Source: Caulobacteraceae bacterium UBA5005
GTDB taxonomy: Bacteria; Pseudomonadota; Alphaproteobacteria; Caulobacterales; Caulobacteraceae
DNA: 26,016 nucleotides
Assembly (NCBI GenBank): GCA_002398405.1
Contig: DGYN01000080.1
Coordinates: 1-26,016, forward strand
Reading direction: 5' to 3'
Below the pieces are notes generated by a model. That model ran no database searches. It was not told the origin of the DNA and saw only the letters and a program-made list of their open reading frames with translations. Below, piece after piece: positions 7,768 through 16,974 of this stretch (position 1 is the first letter of the stretch; each line of letters begins with the position of its first letter). A program made the position numbers and the translations under genes.

Positions 7768-8610
7768 ATGCAATTTCGACACTGGATCGCCGCCACCTTT
7801 TCCGCAGTGATCTTCGGCCTCGCCGCCCAGGCCGCCATCGGCCAGAGCGCCGGCCCGCCGGCGGGCGTCGTCGACCAGCCCTGTCCTCCGCCGCTTCGGC
7901 CGCCGCCCATGCCCAAGAACATGGACATGTCCGGGCCGCCCCCGCCGGAAATCGCCGCCTTCCTCAAGGCTCAGGAGGAGCGGTCCCGAACGGATTGGGG
8001 AAACCTCTGCCGGTACCGGCCCGACAACGCCGCTCTGGCGGGCAAGGCCGCGCCCAAGGTGGTGTTCATTGGGGATTCGATCACTGAAGGCTGGGCCGGG
8101 CAGCGCAGCGCCTATTTCAGCAGCAACAACTATGCCGGTCGAGGCATCAGCGGCCAGGTCTCCGGCCAGAACCTGGCGCGGTTCCGGGCCGATGTGGTGG
8201 CCCTCAAGCCCCAGGCCGTGCACATCCTGATCGGCACCAACGATGTCGCCGGAAACGGCGGGCCGACGACACTGGAGAACATCGAAAACAACATTGCCTC
8301 CATGGCCGACATCGCCCAGGCCAACGGCATCAAGGTAGTGATCGGCACGGTGACTCCCGCCACCGGTTTTCCCTGGCGCCGGGATCTGAAGCCGGGGACG
8401 GCAATCCAAGATCTGAACACCCGGATCCGGGCCTTTGCTGCGCGCCGCGGCTTCACCGTGGCCGACTACTATCCGGTCCTGGCGACGCCCGAGGGGGCCT
8501 TCAAGCCGACCCTGTCAGGCGATGGCGTCCACCCCAATCCGGCTGGTTTCGAGGTCATGGAGGGCGTCGCCCAACCGGCGATCCAGAAGGCGCTGGCGGC
8601 GCGGAACTAG
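7768..8610 (+). CDS. Exported SGNH/GDSL-family hydrolase
   Basis: 280 residues. ATG 7768 is preferred over the in-frame GTG at 7762 because AGGAGG (7757-7762) stands at ideal distance from it. The signal peptide ends around AAIGQ. A Pro-rich linker follows, about residues 28-60 (CPPPLRPPPMPK and GPPPPE). SGNH blocks are complete: block I GDSITEGW with Ser104, block II GRGISG (124-129), block III GTND with Asn158, and block V DGVHPN with Asp252 and His255. The family removes acetyl or other small acyl groups from sugars, lipids and polymers. The stop codon overlaps the opposing glucokinase stop in a shared CTAG. It is probably co-transcribed with the upstream esterase gene. Confidence 0.93.
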   Translation: MQFRHWIAATFSAVIFGLAAQAAIGQSAGPPAGVVDQPCPPPLRPPPMPKNMDMSGPPPPEIAAFLKAQEERSRTDWGNLCRYRPDNAALAGKAAPKVVFIGDSITEGWAGQRSAYFSSNNYAGRGISGQVSGQNLARFRADVVALKPQAVHILIGTNDVAGNGGPTTLENIENNIASMADIAQANGIKVVIGTVTPATGFPWRRDLKPGTAIQDLNTRIRAFAARRGFTVADYYPVLATPEGAFKPTLSGDGVHPNPAGFEVMEGVAQPAIQKALAARN

Positions 8611-9566
8611 CGCGAAGCAAAGGCCACGGCGGCGCCCAGCAGGCCAAGGTTGCTATGCGTGGCCAAGAAAACCGGCGTGCGGTCCATGGCGGGGGCCAGG
8701 CGTCCCTTGGCGGCAAAGGCAGAGGCGAAGCTTGATGTCAGCAGGTGCTGCGGCAGTTCGTTGGCCAGCCTGCCGACCAACACCACGGCGGCCGCTCCAT
8801 GGACCAGGGCGACGTCGCCGGCGACATTGCCAAGCATGCCGCAGAAGCGGTCCAGCGCGGCCGTCGCGAGGGGATCGGTCCCCTCTGCCGCCGCCTGCCA
8901 TAGAAGCTTGTCGTCGCGGATTTCTGCAGAGCGACCGTCGAGCGCGGCCAGGGTCTCGTAGATGCTGAGCAGGCCCGGGCCCGAAACAATGCGCTCCACC
9001 GAGACGCGCCCATGGTGCGGGCGAAGCTGGCCCAAAATTGCGTCCTCGACCGGGTCACGCGGCGAGTAGCCTATATGTCCGCCCTCGCAGGCCGCCACAT
9101 AGTCTCCCGCTTCGCTGCGGACCACATAGGCGACCCCGAGACCGGTGCCGGGCCCGACGAGGCTGATCACCCCCTTGGCGGGAAGCGGGACCCTGGGACC
9201 GCTGACGTGGGTCAGGTCGCCGGCGGCGAGGCCCGTGATCGCGTGGCCGTTGGCTTCAAAATCGTTGAGCAGCAGGACGGTGTCGATGTCCAGCGCGGCG
9301 CCGATTTCGGCCGTGCGGATGGTCCAGGGATTGTTGCTGAGCTTCAGGGTTTCCCCGGCCACCGGACAGGCGACCGCCAAGGAGAGCGAGCGCGGGAGGG
9401 GACGCCCCACCCGCCCGGCATAGGCCGCCCAGGCCATGTCCAGCCTGGAGAAATCCGCCGTGCGCAGAGTGACGATCTGGTCGAGCGACGCGACCTTGCC
9501 ACCGTCCACCGTGGCCAGGGCGAACCGCGCATGGGTGCCGCCGATATCTCCCGCAACGATCTCCAT
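8607..9566 (-). CDS. glk: Glucokinase
   Basis: 319 residues, the usual length for the bacterial Glk (PF02685) family, which phosphorylates glucose with ATP in the cytoplasm. The phosphate-binding DIGGTHARF (7-15), catalytic NDFEA (Asn101-Asp102), the GPGTGLG loop (138-144) and the glucose-contacting EGGHIGYSP (161-169) are all present. It starts nine bases after the acetoacetyl-CoA synthetase stop, so it closes the long leftward run of genes. Its stop and the SGNH hydrolase stop on the other strand share one CTAG. Its place next to exported esterases hints that glucose is released by the substrate of the island, which is inference. Confidence 0.95.
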   Translation of the reverse strand: MEIVAGDIGGTHARFALATVDGGKVASLDQIVTLRTADFSRLDMAWAAYAGRVGRPLPRSLSLAVACPVAGETLKLSNNPWTIRTAEIGAALDIDTVLLLNDFEANGHAITGLAAGDLTHVSGPRVPLPAKGVISLVGPGTGLGVAYVVRSEAGDYVAACEGGHIGYSPRDPVEDAILGQLRPHHGRVSVERIVSGPGLLSIYETLAALDGRSAEIRDDKLLWQAAAEGTDPLATAALDRFCGMLGNVAGDVALVHGAAAVVLVGRLANELPQHLLTSSFASAFAAKGRLAPAMDRTPVFLATHSNLGLLGAAVAFASR

Positions 9567-9575
9567 GCCGCGCCT

Positions 9576-11576
9576 TTAGGCCTTCCTGCCCGCCAGGGCG
9601 ACGTACCAATCGATGCAACCGGGGTTCGCCATCGCCTGGGGGTTCATGACCTTTTCCGCTGGGTGGCCGAGGAAGAGCTTCTTGATCGGCACCTCCTGTT
9701 TCTTACCCGACAGGGTGCGGGGGATTTCCGGAGCCTGGATGATCTCATCCGGGCAGAAGCGGGGCGAGAGGTTGGTGCGGATCGCGCCGTTGATGCGGTC
9801 CTTGAGGCCCTGATCGAGGACCTGGCCCTCGCGCAGCACCACAAACAGGGCGAGGTAGCTCTCGCGGCCGAGGTACTCGAGGTCGAGGACCATGGAATCG
9901 AGAATTTCCGGCAGCGGCTCGACGGCGGCGTAGATTTCGCTCGTGCCCATGCGCAGGCCGAAGCGGTTGATGGTGGCGTCCGAGCGGCCGTAGATGGTGC
10001 AGGACCCGTCGGCCCCGATCTTCAACCAGTCGCCGTGGCGCCAGACTCCGGGATAGACATCGAAGTAGCTGGAAAGGTAGCGGGCCCCGCCCTCATCGCC
10101 CCAGAAATAGACCGGCATGGAGGGGATGGGCCGGGTGCAGACCAGTTCGCCCACTTCGCCGATGACCGGCTCGCCCGCCTCGTTCCAGGCATAGACGGCG
10201 GCGCCGGGCGAGCGGCACTGCATGGCGCCGGGGGTCGGCGGCAACTCGCGGTGGCCGCCGCAGAAATTGGAGGCGAAGTCGGTTCCGCCGGAAATGTTGC
10301 ACCACCAGATGTCCGGGGTTCCGATCTTGGCGAACTCAGCGGTTCCCCAGGCCTGGACGTCTTCGGCGAGCGGCGAGCCGGTGCTGCCCAAAGCGCGGAT
10401 GGCCGACAGGTCGCCGCAGGTGGAAAGGTCGACGCCCATCTTCTTGCAGTTGGCGTAGAAGGCCGCGCCCGAGCCAAAGAAGGTGACGCCGTGCTTGGCG
10501 GCGAAGCGCCACAGGACGCCCCAGTCCGGCGTCTCGCGGGGCCCGCCGGGACTGCCGTCGAAAATGCATAGGGTTGTGCCGCCAAGGAGCCCGCCAAGCT
10601 GAGCGTTCCACATGATCCAGCCGGTGGAGCTGTACCAGTGATAGCGCTCGCCGAAGCTGTTGGCCTCGTAGCTCGGACCCACATCGTTCATTTTCCCCGC
10701 CGCATAGGCGGTGACGATGATGCCGCCCTGGCCGTGGACGATGGGTTTGGGCAGCCCCGTCGTGCCGCTGGAATAGACCACCCAGATCGGGTGATCGAAG
10801 GGCAGCATCTCCGGTCCGAAGGCGTCGACCTCAGGCCCGGCGCGGGAGATGGCGTCGGCGAAGGTCAGGGCCGGGGCAAGCGGCCCTTCGGCGAACGGAG
10901 TCTCAAGGAGTATGAGCGCTTCGACGGTGGGAAGGGCCTCGAGCAGGGCGCGGATCGTAGCGCTGCGGTCCATGGCCTTGCCGGCGTAGCGCACGCCGTC
11001 GGCGGCGATCAGCACCTTGGGCTCGATCTGGGCGAAACGGTCGGTGACCGCCTGATTGCCCATGTCCGGCGCGCAGACGCTCCAGACGGCGCCCAGGCTC
11101 GAACAAGCCAGGAAGGCGACGATGGTTTCGGGGATGTTGGGCAGGTAAGCGGCAACCCGGTCGCCGCGGGTGACGCCGAGGCTCTTGAGCGTCAGGGCCA
11201 TGGAGGCCGTCTGGCGCTTCAGGTCCGGCCAGGAAAGCGTCCGCGCCTCGCCGGCTTCGTTGTCGCTGATGATGGCCGGCTGGCCAGCGGCGTGGGCGGC
11301 CTCCGCGTGGCGAAATACCTGGGCCGCGTAGTTGACCGTCGCGCCCTTGAACCAGACCGCGCCCGGCATGCGCTCTTCCACCAGGGCCCCCTCGAAGGGG
11401 GTCGGCGAGATCATCTGGTCGTAGTCCCAGATCGCCCGCCAGAACGCCTCAAGATCGGTGACAGACCATTCCCAGAAGGCCTCGTAGCTGTCGAAGCTCA
11501 GGCCGCGCGTTTCCGCCAGCCAGTCCTGGAAGAGGCGGATTTGGGGGACGAAGGGCGGGGCGGCCTTAGAGATCAT
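9576..11576 (-). CDS. aacS: Acetoacetyl-CoA synthetase (acetoacetate-CoA ligase)
   Basis: 666 residues, full length for this branch of the acyl-CoA synthetase family. It activates free acetoacetate with ATP and CoA in the cytosol. The N-terminal ACAS-type segment (about 25-85: SYEAFWEWSVTDLEAFW ... WFKGATVNYA), the AMP-binding loop VVYSSGTTGLPKP (266-278), a SSTGWIMWNAQLGGLL segment, and the C-terminal LSGKKQEVPIKK with the catalytic lysine near 625 are typical of AacS rather than acetyl-CoA synthetase. The ATG overlaps the malate synthase G stop as ATGA, so the two are translationally coupled. With a thiolase, which is not in the window, it would yield acetyl-CoA that malate synthase can use. 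Confidence 0.95.
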   Translation of the reverse strand: MISKAAPPFVPQIRLFQDWLAETRGLSFDSYEAFWEWSVTDLEAFWRAIWDYDQMISPTPFEGALVEERMPGAVWFKGATVNYAAQVFRHAEAAHAAGQPAIISDNEAGEARTLSWPDLKRQTASMALTLKSLGVTRGDRVAAYLPNIPETIVAFLACSSLGAVWSVCAPDMGNQAVTDRFAQIEPKVLIAADGVRYAGKAMDRSATIRALLEALPTVEALILLETPFAEGPLAPALTFADAISRAGPEVDAFGPEMLPFDHPIWVVYSSGTTGLPKPIVHGQGGIIVTAYAAGKMNDVGPSYEANSFGERYHWYSSTGWIMWNAQLGGLLGGTTLCIFDGSPGGPRETPDWGVLWRFAAKHGVTFFGSGAAFYANCKKMGVDLSTCGDLSAIRALGSTGSPLAEDVQAWGTAEFAKIGTPDIWWCNISGGTDFASNFCGGHRELPPTPGAMQCRSPGAAVYAWNEAGEPVIGEVGELVCTRPIPSMPVYFWGDEGGARYLSSYFDVYPGVWRHGDWLKIGADGSCTIYGRSDATINRFGLRMGTSEIYAAVEPLPEILDSMVLDLEYLGRESYLALFVVLREGQVLDQGLKDRINGAIRTNLSPRFCPDEIIQAPEIPRTLSGKKQEVPIKKLFLGHPAEKVMNPQAMANPGCIDWYVALAGRKA

Positions 11577-13729
11577 GCAACCCCTTTAGCACCGCTGGCT
11601 TTTCGCTCCAGGCGGCGACGAGTGAGGATGTGTTCGGTATAGCCGTTGGGTTGAGCGCGACCCTCGAATACCAATTCCAGGGCCGCCTGATAGGCGATGC
11701 TCTCCGGACGACCGGTCATGGGCTCGTACAGCGGATCGCCGGCGTTCTGGGCGTCGACCACCTTTGCCATGCGGGCGAACGCCGATCGCACCTGGTCTTC
11801 GGTGCAGACCCCGTGGTGTAGCCAGTTGGCGATGTGCTGGCTGGAGATGCGTAAGGTCGCGCGGTCTTCCATCAGTCCGACGTCGTGAATGTCCGGCACC
11901 TTAGAGCAGCCGACCCCTTGGTCGATCCACCGGACGACGTAGCCAAGGATGCCCTGGCAATTGTTTTCGAGCTCCTGTTGGACCTCGCCGGCGGGCCAGT
12001 TGGACTTAGCCAGCGGCGTTAGGAGCAGGTCTTCCAGGCCGGTGCGCTCCGCCGCCCGCTCCATCCTCACCTGCAGGGCGGGCGCATCGACCTCATGGTA
12101 GTGCAGAGCATGGAGCACCGCCGCCGTGGGCGACGGCACCCATGCCGTGTTGGCCCCTGCCTTGAGGTGGCCGATCTTGGCCTCCAGCATATCCTTCATC
12201 CGGTCGGGCGCCGCCCACATGCCCTTGCCGATCTGCGCCTTGCCTCGGAACCCGGCGGCCAGGCCAAATTCCACATTGCGCCGCTCATAGGCGGCAAGCC
12301 ACGGCTGGCCCTTCATGCTCTCCTTGCGGACCACAGGACCCGCTTCCATCGCCGTGTGGATCTCGTCACCGGTGCGGTCGAGGAAGCCGGTGTTGATGAA
12401 GGCGATCCGTTCCCGAGCGGCATGGATGCAGGCCGCAAGGTTCACGCTGGTGCGCCGCTCTTCATCCATCACGCCGATCTTGACAGTGTTGTGAGCCAGA
12501 CCCAGGGCCATCTCGACCTGGTCAAAGAGGCGAACCGCCAGCGCCACCTCTTCCGGCCCGTGCAGCTTGGGTTTCACCACATAGACTGAGCCGTTCGGGC
12601 TGTTCAGCCGCCGCCCCTGACGGTCGTGCAGCGCCGCGGTCACGGTCACCAGGGCGTCGAGCACGGTTTCGAAAGCGGGCTGGCCGTCAAAAAGAACCGC
12701 ATCGTTGGTCATGTGGTGGCCGACATTTCGAACCAGCATCAGGCTGCGACCCTTGAGGGTGAAATCGCTGCCGGTCGGCGTCCGGTAGTGGCGGTCCTCC
12801 GCCAGCCGCCTGACTTCCTTACGGTTCCCCTTCCTGAAGGCCGCTGAAAGGTCGCCGCGCATTAGGCCAAGCCAGTTGCGGTAGACCAAGACCTTGTCCT
12901 GCGCATCGACGGCGGCGACGGAGTCCTCGCAGTCCTGGATGACAGTTAGGGCCGCCTCCATCACCACGTCGGCGATGCCAGCAGGATCGTCAGCGCCGAT
13001 TGGATCGCTTCGGTCGATACGGATTTCCAGATGCAATCCGTGGTGTTTGAGCAGAATCGCGGAGGGCGACTTCGCCGCTCCGGTCCATCCGGCGAACTGG
13101 CTTTGATCGGAGAGCTCGCTGGTTCGGCCCTTGCTGAGCATAGCCGCCAGTTTGCCGTCGGCGACGGCGTAGCTGACGACGTCGGCGTGCGATCCGTCCT
13201 TCAACGGCGCGGCGCGATCCAGCACCAGCCGGGAAAAGGCGACCACCTTGGAGCCCCGGATCGCATCGTAGCCCTTGGTGTTGGTCACCGGCTCCAGCGC
13301 ATCGGTTCCGTAGAGCGCGTCGTAAAGGCTTCCCCATCGCGCGTTGGCTGCATTCAGGGCGTACCTGGCGTTGGAAACGGGGACCACCAGTTGCGGCCCC
13401 GCTATGGAGGCAATCTCGGGGTCGACATTTTTCGTGCCGATCGTGAAGGGTTCAGGTTCTGGCGTGATGTAGCCGATGCCGCGGAGAAAGGCGGCCTGGT
13501 CCTCTACGGTGACATCACGGCCCGCTTGAGCACGCCACCAGGCGTCGATCTGCGCTTGGAGCGCGTCGCGTTTTTGCAGCAAAACCACGTTCATGGGCGT
13601 GAAATTCGCGAGAATCTGACTGAGCGCCGCCCACCAATCCGCGGCCTCAATGCCCGTTCCAGGCAGAAGTTCACTGTCCACGAAGGCGCGCAGCGTGGGA
13701 TCGACCTGCAATCGGGAGGGCATGCTCAT
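11573..13729 (-). CDS. glcB: Malate synthase G
   Basis: 718 residues, matching the ~720-residue G isoform. It condenses glyoxylate with acetyl-CoA to malate. Diagnostic segments are VIQDCEDSVAAVDAQDK, VYRNWLGLMRGDL, RNVGHHMTNDAV, GVMDEERRTSVN (catalytic Arg region), FLDRTGDEIHTAMEAGP, GANTAWVPSPTAA, GVGCSKVPDIHD and LMEDRATLRISS, where Asp622 corresponds to the catalytic base Asp631 of the E. coli enzyme. No isocitrate lyase gene is present, so glyoxylate probably comes from glycolate oxidation or from a catabolic pathway and not a local glyoxylate shunt. It starts 117 bases after the LysR gene, which could hold a separate promoter. The start has only a weak ribosome site (GAGCACC); the Met two codons later is an alternative. 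Confidence 0.96.
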   Translation of the reverse strand: MSMPSRLQVDPTLRAFVDSELLPGTGIEAADWWAALSQILANFTPMNVVLLQKRDALQAQIDAWWRAQAGRDVTVEDQAAFLRGIGYITPEPEPFTIGTKNVDPEIASIAGPQLVVPVSNARYALNAANARWGSLYDALYGTDALEPVTNTKGYDAIRGSKVVAFSRLVLDRAAPLKDGSHADVVSYAVADGKLAAMLSKGRTSELSDQSQFAGWTGAAKSPSAILLKHHGLHLEIRIDRSDPIGADDPAGIADVVMEAALTVIQDCEDSVAAVDAQDKVLVYRNWLGLMRGDLSAAFRKGNRKEVRRLAEDRHYRTPTGSDFTLKGRSLMLVRNVGHHMTNDAVLFDGQPAFETVLDALVTVTAALHDRQGRRLNSPNGSVYVVKPKLHGPEEVALAVRLFDQVEMALGLAHNTVKIGVMDEERRTSVNLAACIHAARERIAFINTGFLDRTGDEIHTAMEAGPVVRKESMKGQPWLAAYERRNVEFGLAAGFRGKAQIGKGMWAAPDRMKDMLEAKIGHLKAGANTAWVPSPTAAVLHALHYHEVDAPALQVRMERAAERTGLEDLLLTPLAKSNWPAGEVQQELENNCQGILGYVVRWIDQGVGCSKVPDIHDVGLMEDRATLRISSQHIANWLHHGVCTEDQVRSAFARMAKVVDAQNAGDPLYEPMTGRPESIAYQAALELVFEGRAQPNGYTEHILTRRRLERKASGAKGVA

Positions 13730-13846
13730 GTGGTGCTCAAGGGGACAAGCGTGGCTGCGACGGCGCGAAAATGGAGCAGTACCCGGCCCCCTTCAAATTA
13801 CCATCGGTGTTGACCGCCATCACGGGCGTGCATGGCGAAGGGGTGC

Positions 13847-14794
13847 CTAGGCGTCGACGGGCGCTCTCCCCGTTTGCGGCGCCGGTTCATTCATCCGGCC
13901 GGCGCGTTCGAGAATGAAGGCCTTGACCCAGGCCAGGCCCGGGTCGGCTTCCATGGCCTGGTTCCACTGGAGGCAGACGGTAAAAGGATTGATCTCGACC
14001 GGCGGGGCAAGGATTTTCAGGTCCATACGCCTGGCCAGGATCTCCGCCGCCCGGCTGTGCATGGTGGCGATGTGGTCGGTGCCGCAGACAACCTCCGCGA
14101 CGCCCGTGAAGTTCGGCGCATAGACCGCGATGTCGCGCTCGATGTCGTAGCGGTCCAGGGATTCCTGCTCGATGTGCGGCGGGGTGTGCGGGCCGATGCT
14201 GGTGCTGACATGTTTGAGCGCGAGGTATTGCTCCACTGACATGGGCGAACTCACCTTGTCGTTCCCTGTCCAGCAGATCACCGAAAAACCGTCCTCAAAG
14301 AGCGGCGCGGACGGCAGACCCTCAACCTTCCTTTGCTGCGGAACGATGCAGAAGTCCGCGCGGCCGCTGCGCAGCAATTCGCCCATGTGCTCGCTGGTAA
14401 GGAGGGTGCGGATCTTCAGGCTTGGCGCCGCGACAGAGATTTCGCGCAGGACCTCGGCCAGGAAGACAAGGAACACATAGTCCGAGCAGATGATGGTTAC
14501 GGTGCGGTCGGCGGTGGCGGGGTCAAACCCTGCCCTGGCTGCCGCGATGATGCTGAGTTCGCCGATGATCCGCCGGACAGGTTCGGCGAGGCTTTCGCAG
14601 AGCGGCGTTGGGACCATGCGCCGGTCCAGCAGGATGAAGAGTTCATCGTCAAAATGCACCCGCAGGCGGGCAAGGGCGTTGCTGATGGCTGGCTGGGTCA
14701 TGCCCAGGCGTTGGGCGGTTTGGCTGACGCTGCCCTCGGCAATGAGGATATCGAGCATAATCAGCAGGTTCAGATCGAGCCTGTGCAGTCTCAT
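13847..14794 (-). CDS. LysR-family transcriptional regulator (NodD/NahR-like subgroup)
   Basis: 315 residues. The N-terminal MRLHRLDLNLLIMLDILIAEGSVSQTA ... helix-turn-helix (about residues 1-65, with TQPAISNALARLR as recognition helix) is the NodD/NahR/LinR style of LysR proteins. A periplasmic-binding-protein-like effector domain follows from about residue 90. The start has a strong ribosome site (GAGGAGGGG), 15 bases after the M24-fold gene, so it is embedded in the operon and not divergent, which is less common for LysR genes. It may act on the downstream glcB promoter region (13730-13846) or on the whole run. The inducer is unknown; the subgroup often senses aromatic compounds. Confidence 0.94.
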   Translation of the reverse strand: MRLHRLDLNLLIMLDILIAEGSVSQTAQRLGMTQPAISNALARLRVHFDDELFILLDRRMVPTPLCESLAEPVRRIIGELSIIAAARAGFDPATADRTVTIICSDYVFLVFLAEVLREISVAAPSLKIRTLLTSEHMGELLRSGRADFCIVPQQRKVEGLPSAPLFEDGFSVICWTGNDKVSSPMSVEQYLALKHVSTSIGPHTPPHIEQESLDRYDIERDIAVYAPNFTGVAEVVCGTDHIATMHSRAAEILARRMDLKILAPPVEINPFTVCLQWNQAMEADPGLAWVKAFILERAGRMNEPAPQTGRAPVDA

Positions 14795-14809
14795 CCGCGT
14801 TCCCCTCCT

Positions 14810-15991
14810 CTAAAGGGTTATGAGGCCCTGTTCTGTCTTGTGCAGACTGGGGCCAGGCCCTTGCGGGCCAATCAGATAGTTGTCGCAGACCAAGGCAAAC
14901 GCTTCTTCATTAATGTAGCCGGGATGGATGACGATGTTCATGCCCTCGCGCAGCACCATGTCGTCGTCATCACGGATCAGGGGCCGCTCGACCATATCAT
15001 AGCCCTGGCCGTGACAATGCAACCGCGTCTCCGGCGGCAGGTTCTGGCCGCGCATATAGGCGTTGTGCCTGGCGAAGATTTCGGAGACCCGCGAGCCGGG
15101 GATCAGCCACTCGCGGTTCTGCGCCTGGGCGGCCACGGCGGCGCGGTTGGCGGCGACCAGGCTGGCGGCGGGCTTGCCGAGGCTGAAGGTGCGGCCAAGT
15201 TCACAGTAATAGCCGCCCGGGCCGTTGGTCTCGACAAGGAGCGAAAAGACGTCCCCCGCTTCGATTTTTCGGCCCTGCATATGGCGGGGACGGAAGACGG
15301 CGGCCTTGCCGGAGGGGCTCGACGAATTGATGAAAATGCCCTGCTCGGCGCCACGCTTCTGAGCCTCGTACTGGGCGAAGGCGGCGATTTCGAAGTCGTG
15401 CAGTCCGGGGCGGATGAAGCCGGCCACCGCCGCCATCACCTCGTCCTGAAGGGTGGCCGTCAGCTGGGTCAGGGCCTGTTCTTCGGCGCTCTTGACCGCC
15501 TTGATCTCATCAATGGCGTAGGTGGCGTCCGCGAAGCTGAAGCCTTCGCAATTCTCCAGGGCCTCGGCGAAGCCGTGGTAGACGCCGTCGGGGCTGACCC
15601 AGCCGATCCGCTTGGCCCCGCGCGCAGCGAGTTCGTCGGCGGCCAGGCGGGCGTCGACAGCGAAGGTCCCGCTCACGGCCGAGAAACTCGGATTGCCGAT
15701 GATCTTGGTAATGCCGCGGGTGGAGGCCTCGCCAGCCGGCGGCTGAAGGGCGTCGCCGCGGTTGCCCATCTCAATCACCGACATGTCGCCGGGGCCGAAG
15801 AACAGCACCGTGCGCGGATAGCCGTTGGTTGCCGGAATCCCGGTGAACCAGCGGACATAGCCGCCCATCCAGTCATTGGAGTTCTGGACGACCAGCGCGT
15901 CGAGATCGGCATCGCGCATGGCCTTCGAGGCTGCAGTCCAGCGGCGGGTGAGTTCGGCGTCGCTCAGCGGCGCGATCAGTCTTTGGCTCAT
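14810..15991 (-). CDS. M24 (creatinase/prolidase) fold enzyme with degenerate metal site
   Basis: 393 residues. An N-terminal creatinase-type domain (~10-155: DALVVQNSNDWMGGYVRWFTG) precedes the pita-bread domain (GLHDFEIAAFAQYEAQKRG, KIEAGDVFSLLVE, HGQGYDMVERPLI, LREGMNIVIHPGY). The five metal ligands of true M24 peptidases are nearly all changed: the two Asp positions read Glu254 (one-residue gap needed) and Glu264 (GGYYCELGRTF), His327 is kept, the IEPG glutamate is His356 (IHPG), and the last Glu position reads Cys369-Asp370. Val334 replaces a second conserved active-site His. GGYYCELGRTF resembles the metal-free creatinase segment as I recall it. So it is probably a C-N hydrolase or lyase, not an aminopeptidase. 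The ATG overlaps the preceding stop as ATGA. Confidence 0.85.
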   Translation of the reverse strand: MSQRLIAPLSDAELTRRWTAASKAMRDADLDALVVQNSNDWMGGYVRWFTGIPATNGYPRTVLFFGPGDMSVIEMGNRGDALQPPAGEASTRGITKIIGNPSFSAVSGTFAVDARLAADELAARGAKRIGWVSPDGVYHGFAEALENCEGFSFADATYAIDEIKAVKSAEEQALTQLTATLQDEVMAAVAGFIRPGLHDFEIAAFAQYEAQKRGAEQGIFINSSSPSGKAAVFRPRHMQGRKIEAGDVFSLLVETNGPGGYYCELGRTFSLGKPAASLVAANRAAVAAQAQNREWLIPGSRVSEIFARHNAYMRGQNLPPETRLHCHGQGYDMVERPLIRDDDDMVLREGMNIVIHPGYINEEAFALVCDNYLIGPQGPGPSLHKTEQGLITL

Positions 15992-16953
15992 CTCGTCACT
16001 CTGTTCTGGAGCTGGTCCGGGCGTCCACTGAGGAAGGCCGTCAAGTTCGCTTCGACGATAGGCAGGACCTGATTTTCATAGACATCGCTCATGCCGCCGA
16101 CATGGGGGGTGAGCAGAACCTTTTCGTGGCTCCACCAGGGGGACTCCGGCGGCAGGGGCTCCACGGCGAAGACGTCGAGGCCGGCGCCGGCGATGGCTGA
16201 CGCATCTAGGGCGGCAAGCAACGCCGCCTCGTCGACGACGGAGCCGCGGCCAAGGTTGATCAGATAGGCGTCAGGCCGCATGGCGCTGATCGCCGCGGCG
16301 TCGATCATGTGATGGGTGTCGGAGGAGTAGGGCGCGAGGATCACAACGAAGTCAGCCTGGCCCATCGCCTGGGCCAGCTTTCCCCGGCTGACGACCTTGT
16401 CAAAGCCCGGCACCGGGCGGGGCTGGTTGGTGACCCCGATGACCTCCATGTCGAAGGCCTTGGCCCGGCGGGCGAGGTCCTCGGCGATAGCGCCAAGGCC
16501 GATGATCGTCAGGGTGCGCCGCCAGAGCAGTTTTTGCGGCCGGCGCTGCCAGACGCGGCCGGTCTGGTTCATGTGCATCACCCGCCAATCGCGCGCCAGG
16601 GCGAGCATGTAGAGGAAGGCCATCTCAGACATCTGCGGGCCGTGGATGCCCCGGGTGTTGGTCAGCAGGACATCGGCCTTGAGCTCCGGCATCGCCAGGA
16701 GGTTGTCGACGCCGGTGGTCAGGGCCTGGACCCATTCCAGTTGGCCAGCGGCGGCGATCATCTGCGGAGTGATGAATGGCGCAAGACCCATCAGGACCTG
16801 AGCCTTTGGCAAATGCTGCATGACCGCGGAGGGCTCTTCGCCGCCCAAAAATTCGACGTCGGGGAAATCCCGCGACAGGTCCCGCACATAGATGTCCGCG
16901 TGCCGGTCCATGATGACGGCGCGTAGGTCTTGCCGACGCTCTGAACTCAACAC
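15988..16953 (-). CDS. D-2-hydroxyacid dehydrogenase (glyoxylate/hydroxypyruvate-reductase-like)
   Basis: 321 residues; reversible NAD(P)-dependent reduction of 2-keto acids to D-2-hydroxy acids in the cytosol. The catalytic triad is intact: Arg236 in NLGRGSVVDE, Glu265 in FAVEPLP, and His284 in LTPHVGG. The dinucleotide loop reads GLGAIA, with Ala157 in place of the third Gly, a tolerated but less common change. The start is GTG at 16951-16953 with AAGGA upstream; the Met at residue 15 is an alternative. It follows the SDR stop by 21 bases and overlaps the M24-fold gene by four. Its true substrate may be a pathway intermediate and not glyoxylate. Confidence 0.92.
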   Translation of the reverse strand: MLSSERRQDLRAVIMDRHADIYVRDLSRDFPDVEFLGGEEPSAVMQHLPKAQVLMGLAPFITPQMIAAAGQLEWVQALTTGVDNLLAMPELKADVLLTNTRGIHGPQMSEMAFLYMLALARDWRVMHMNQTGRVWQRRPQKLLWRRTLTIIGLGAIAEDLARRAKAFDMEVIGVTNQPRPVPGFDKVVSRGKLAQAMGQADFVVILAPYSSDTHHMIDAAAISAMRPDAYLINLGRGSVVDEAALLAALDASAIAGAGLDVFAVEPLPPESPWWSHEKVLLTPHVGGMSDVYENQVLPIVEANLTAFLSGRPDQLQNRVTR

Positions 16954-16974
16954 GCGCTCAAATCCTTTTGGGCC

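Noticed and set aside
9012..10571. Long open frame (519 codons) opposite the acetoacetyl-CoA synthetase gene
   Set aside because: It is a high-GC shadow of a clearly real gene; the peptide is Gly/Ala/Asp/Arg-biased with no domain. The same holds for the long frames opposite the receptor (728-1780), the LysR/M24 genes (14333-16072) and the amidohydrolase (20664-21809).
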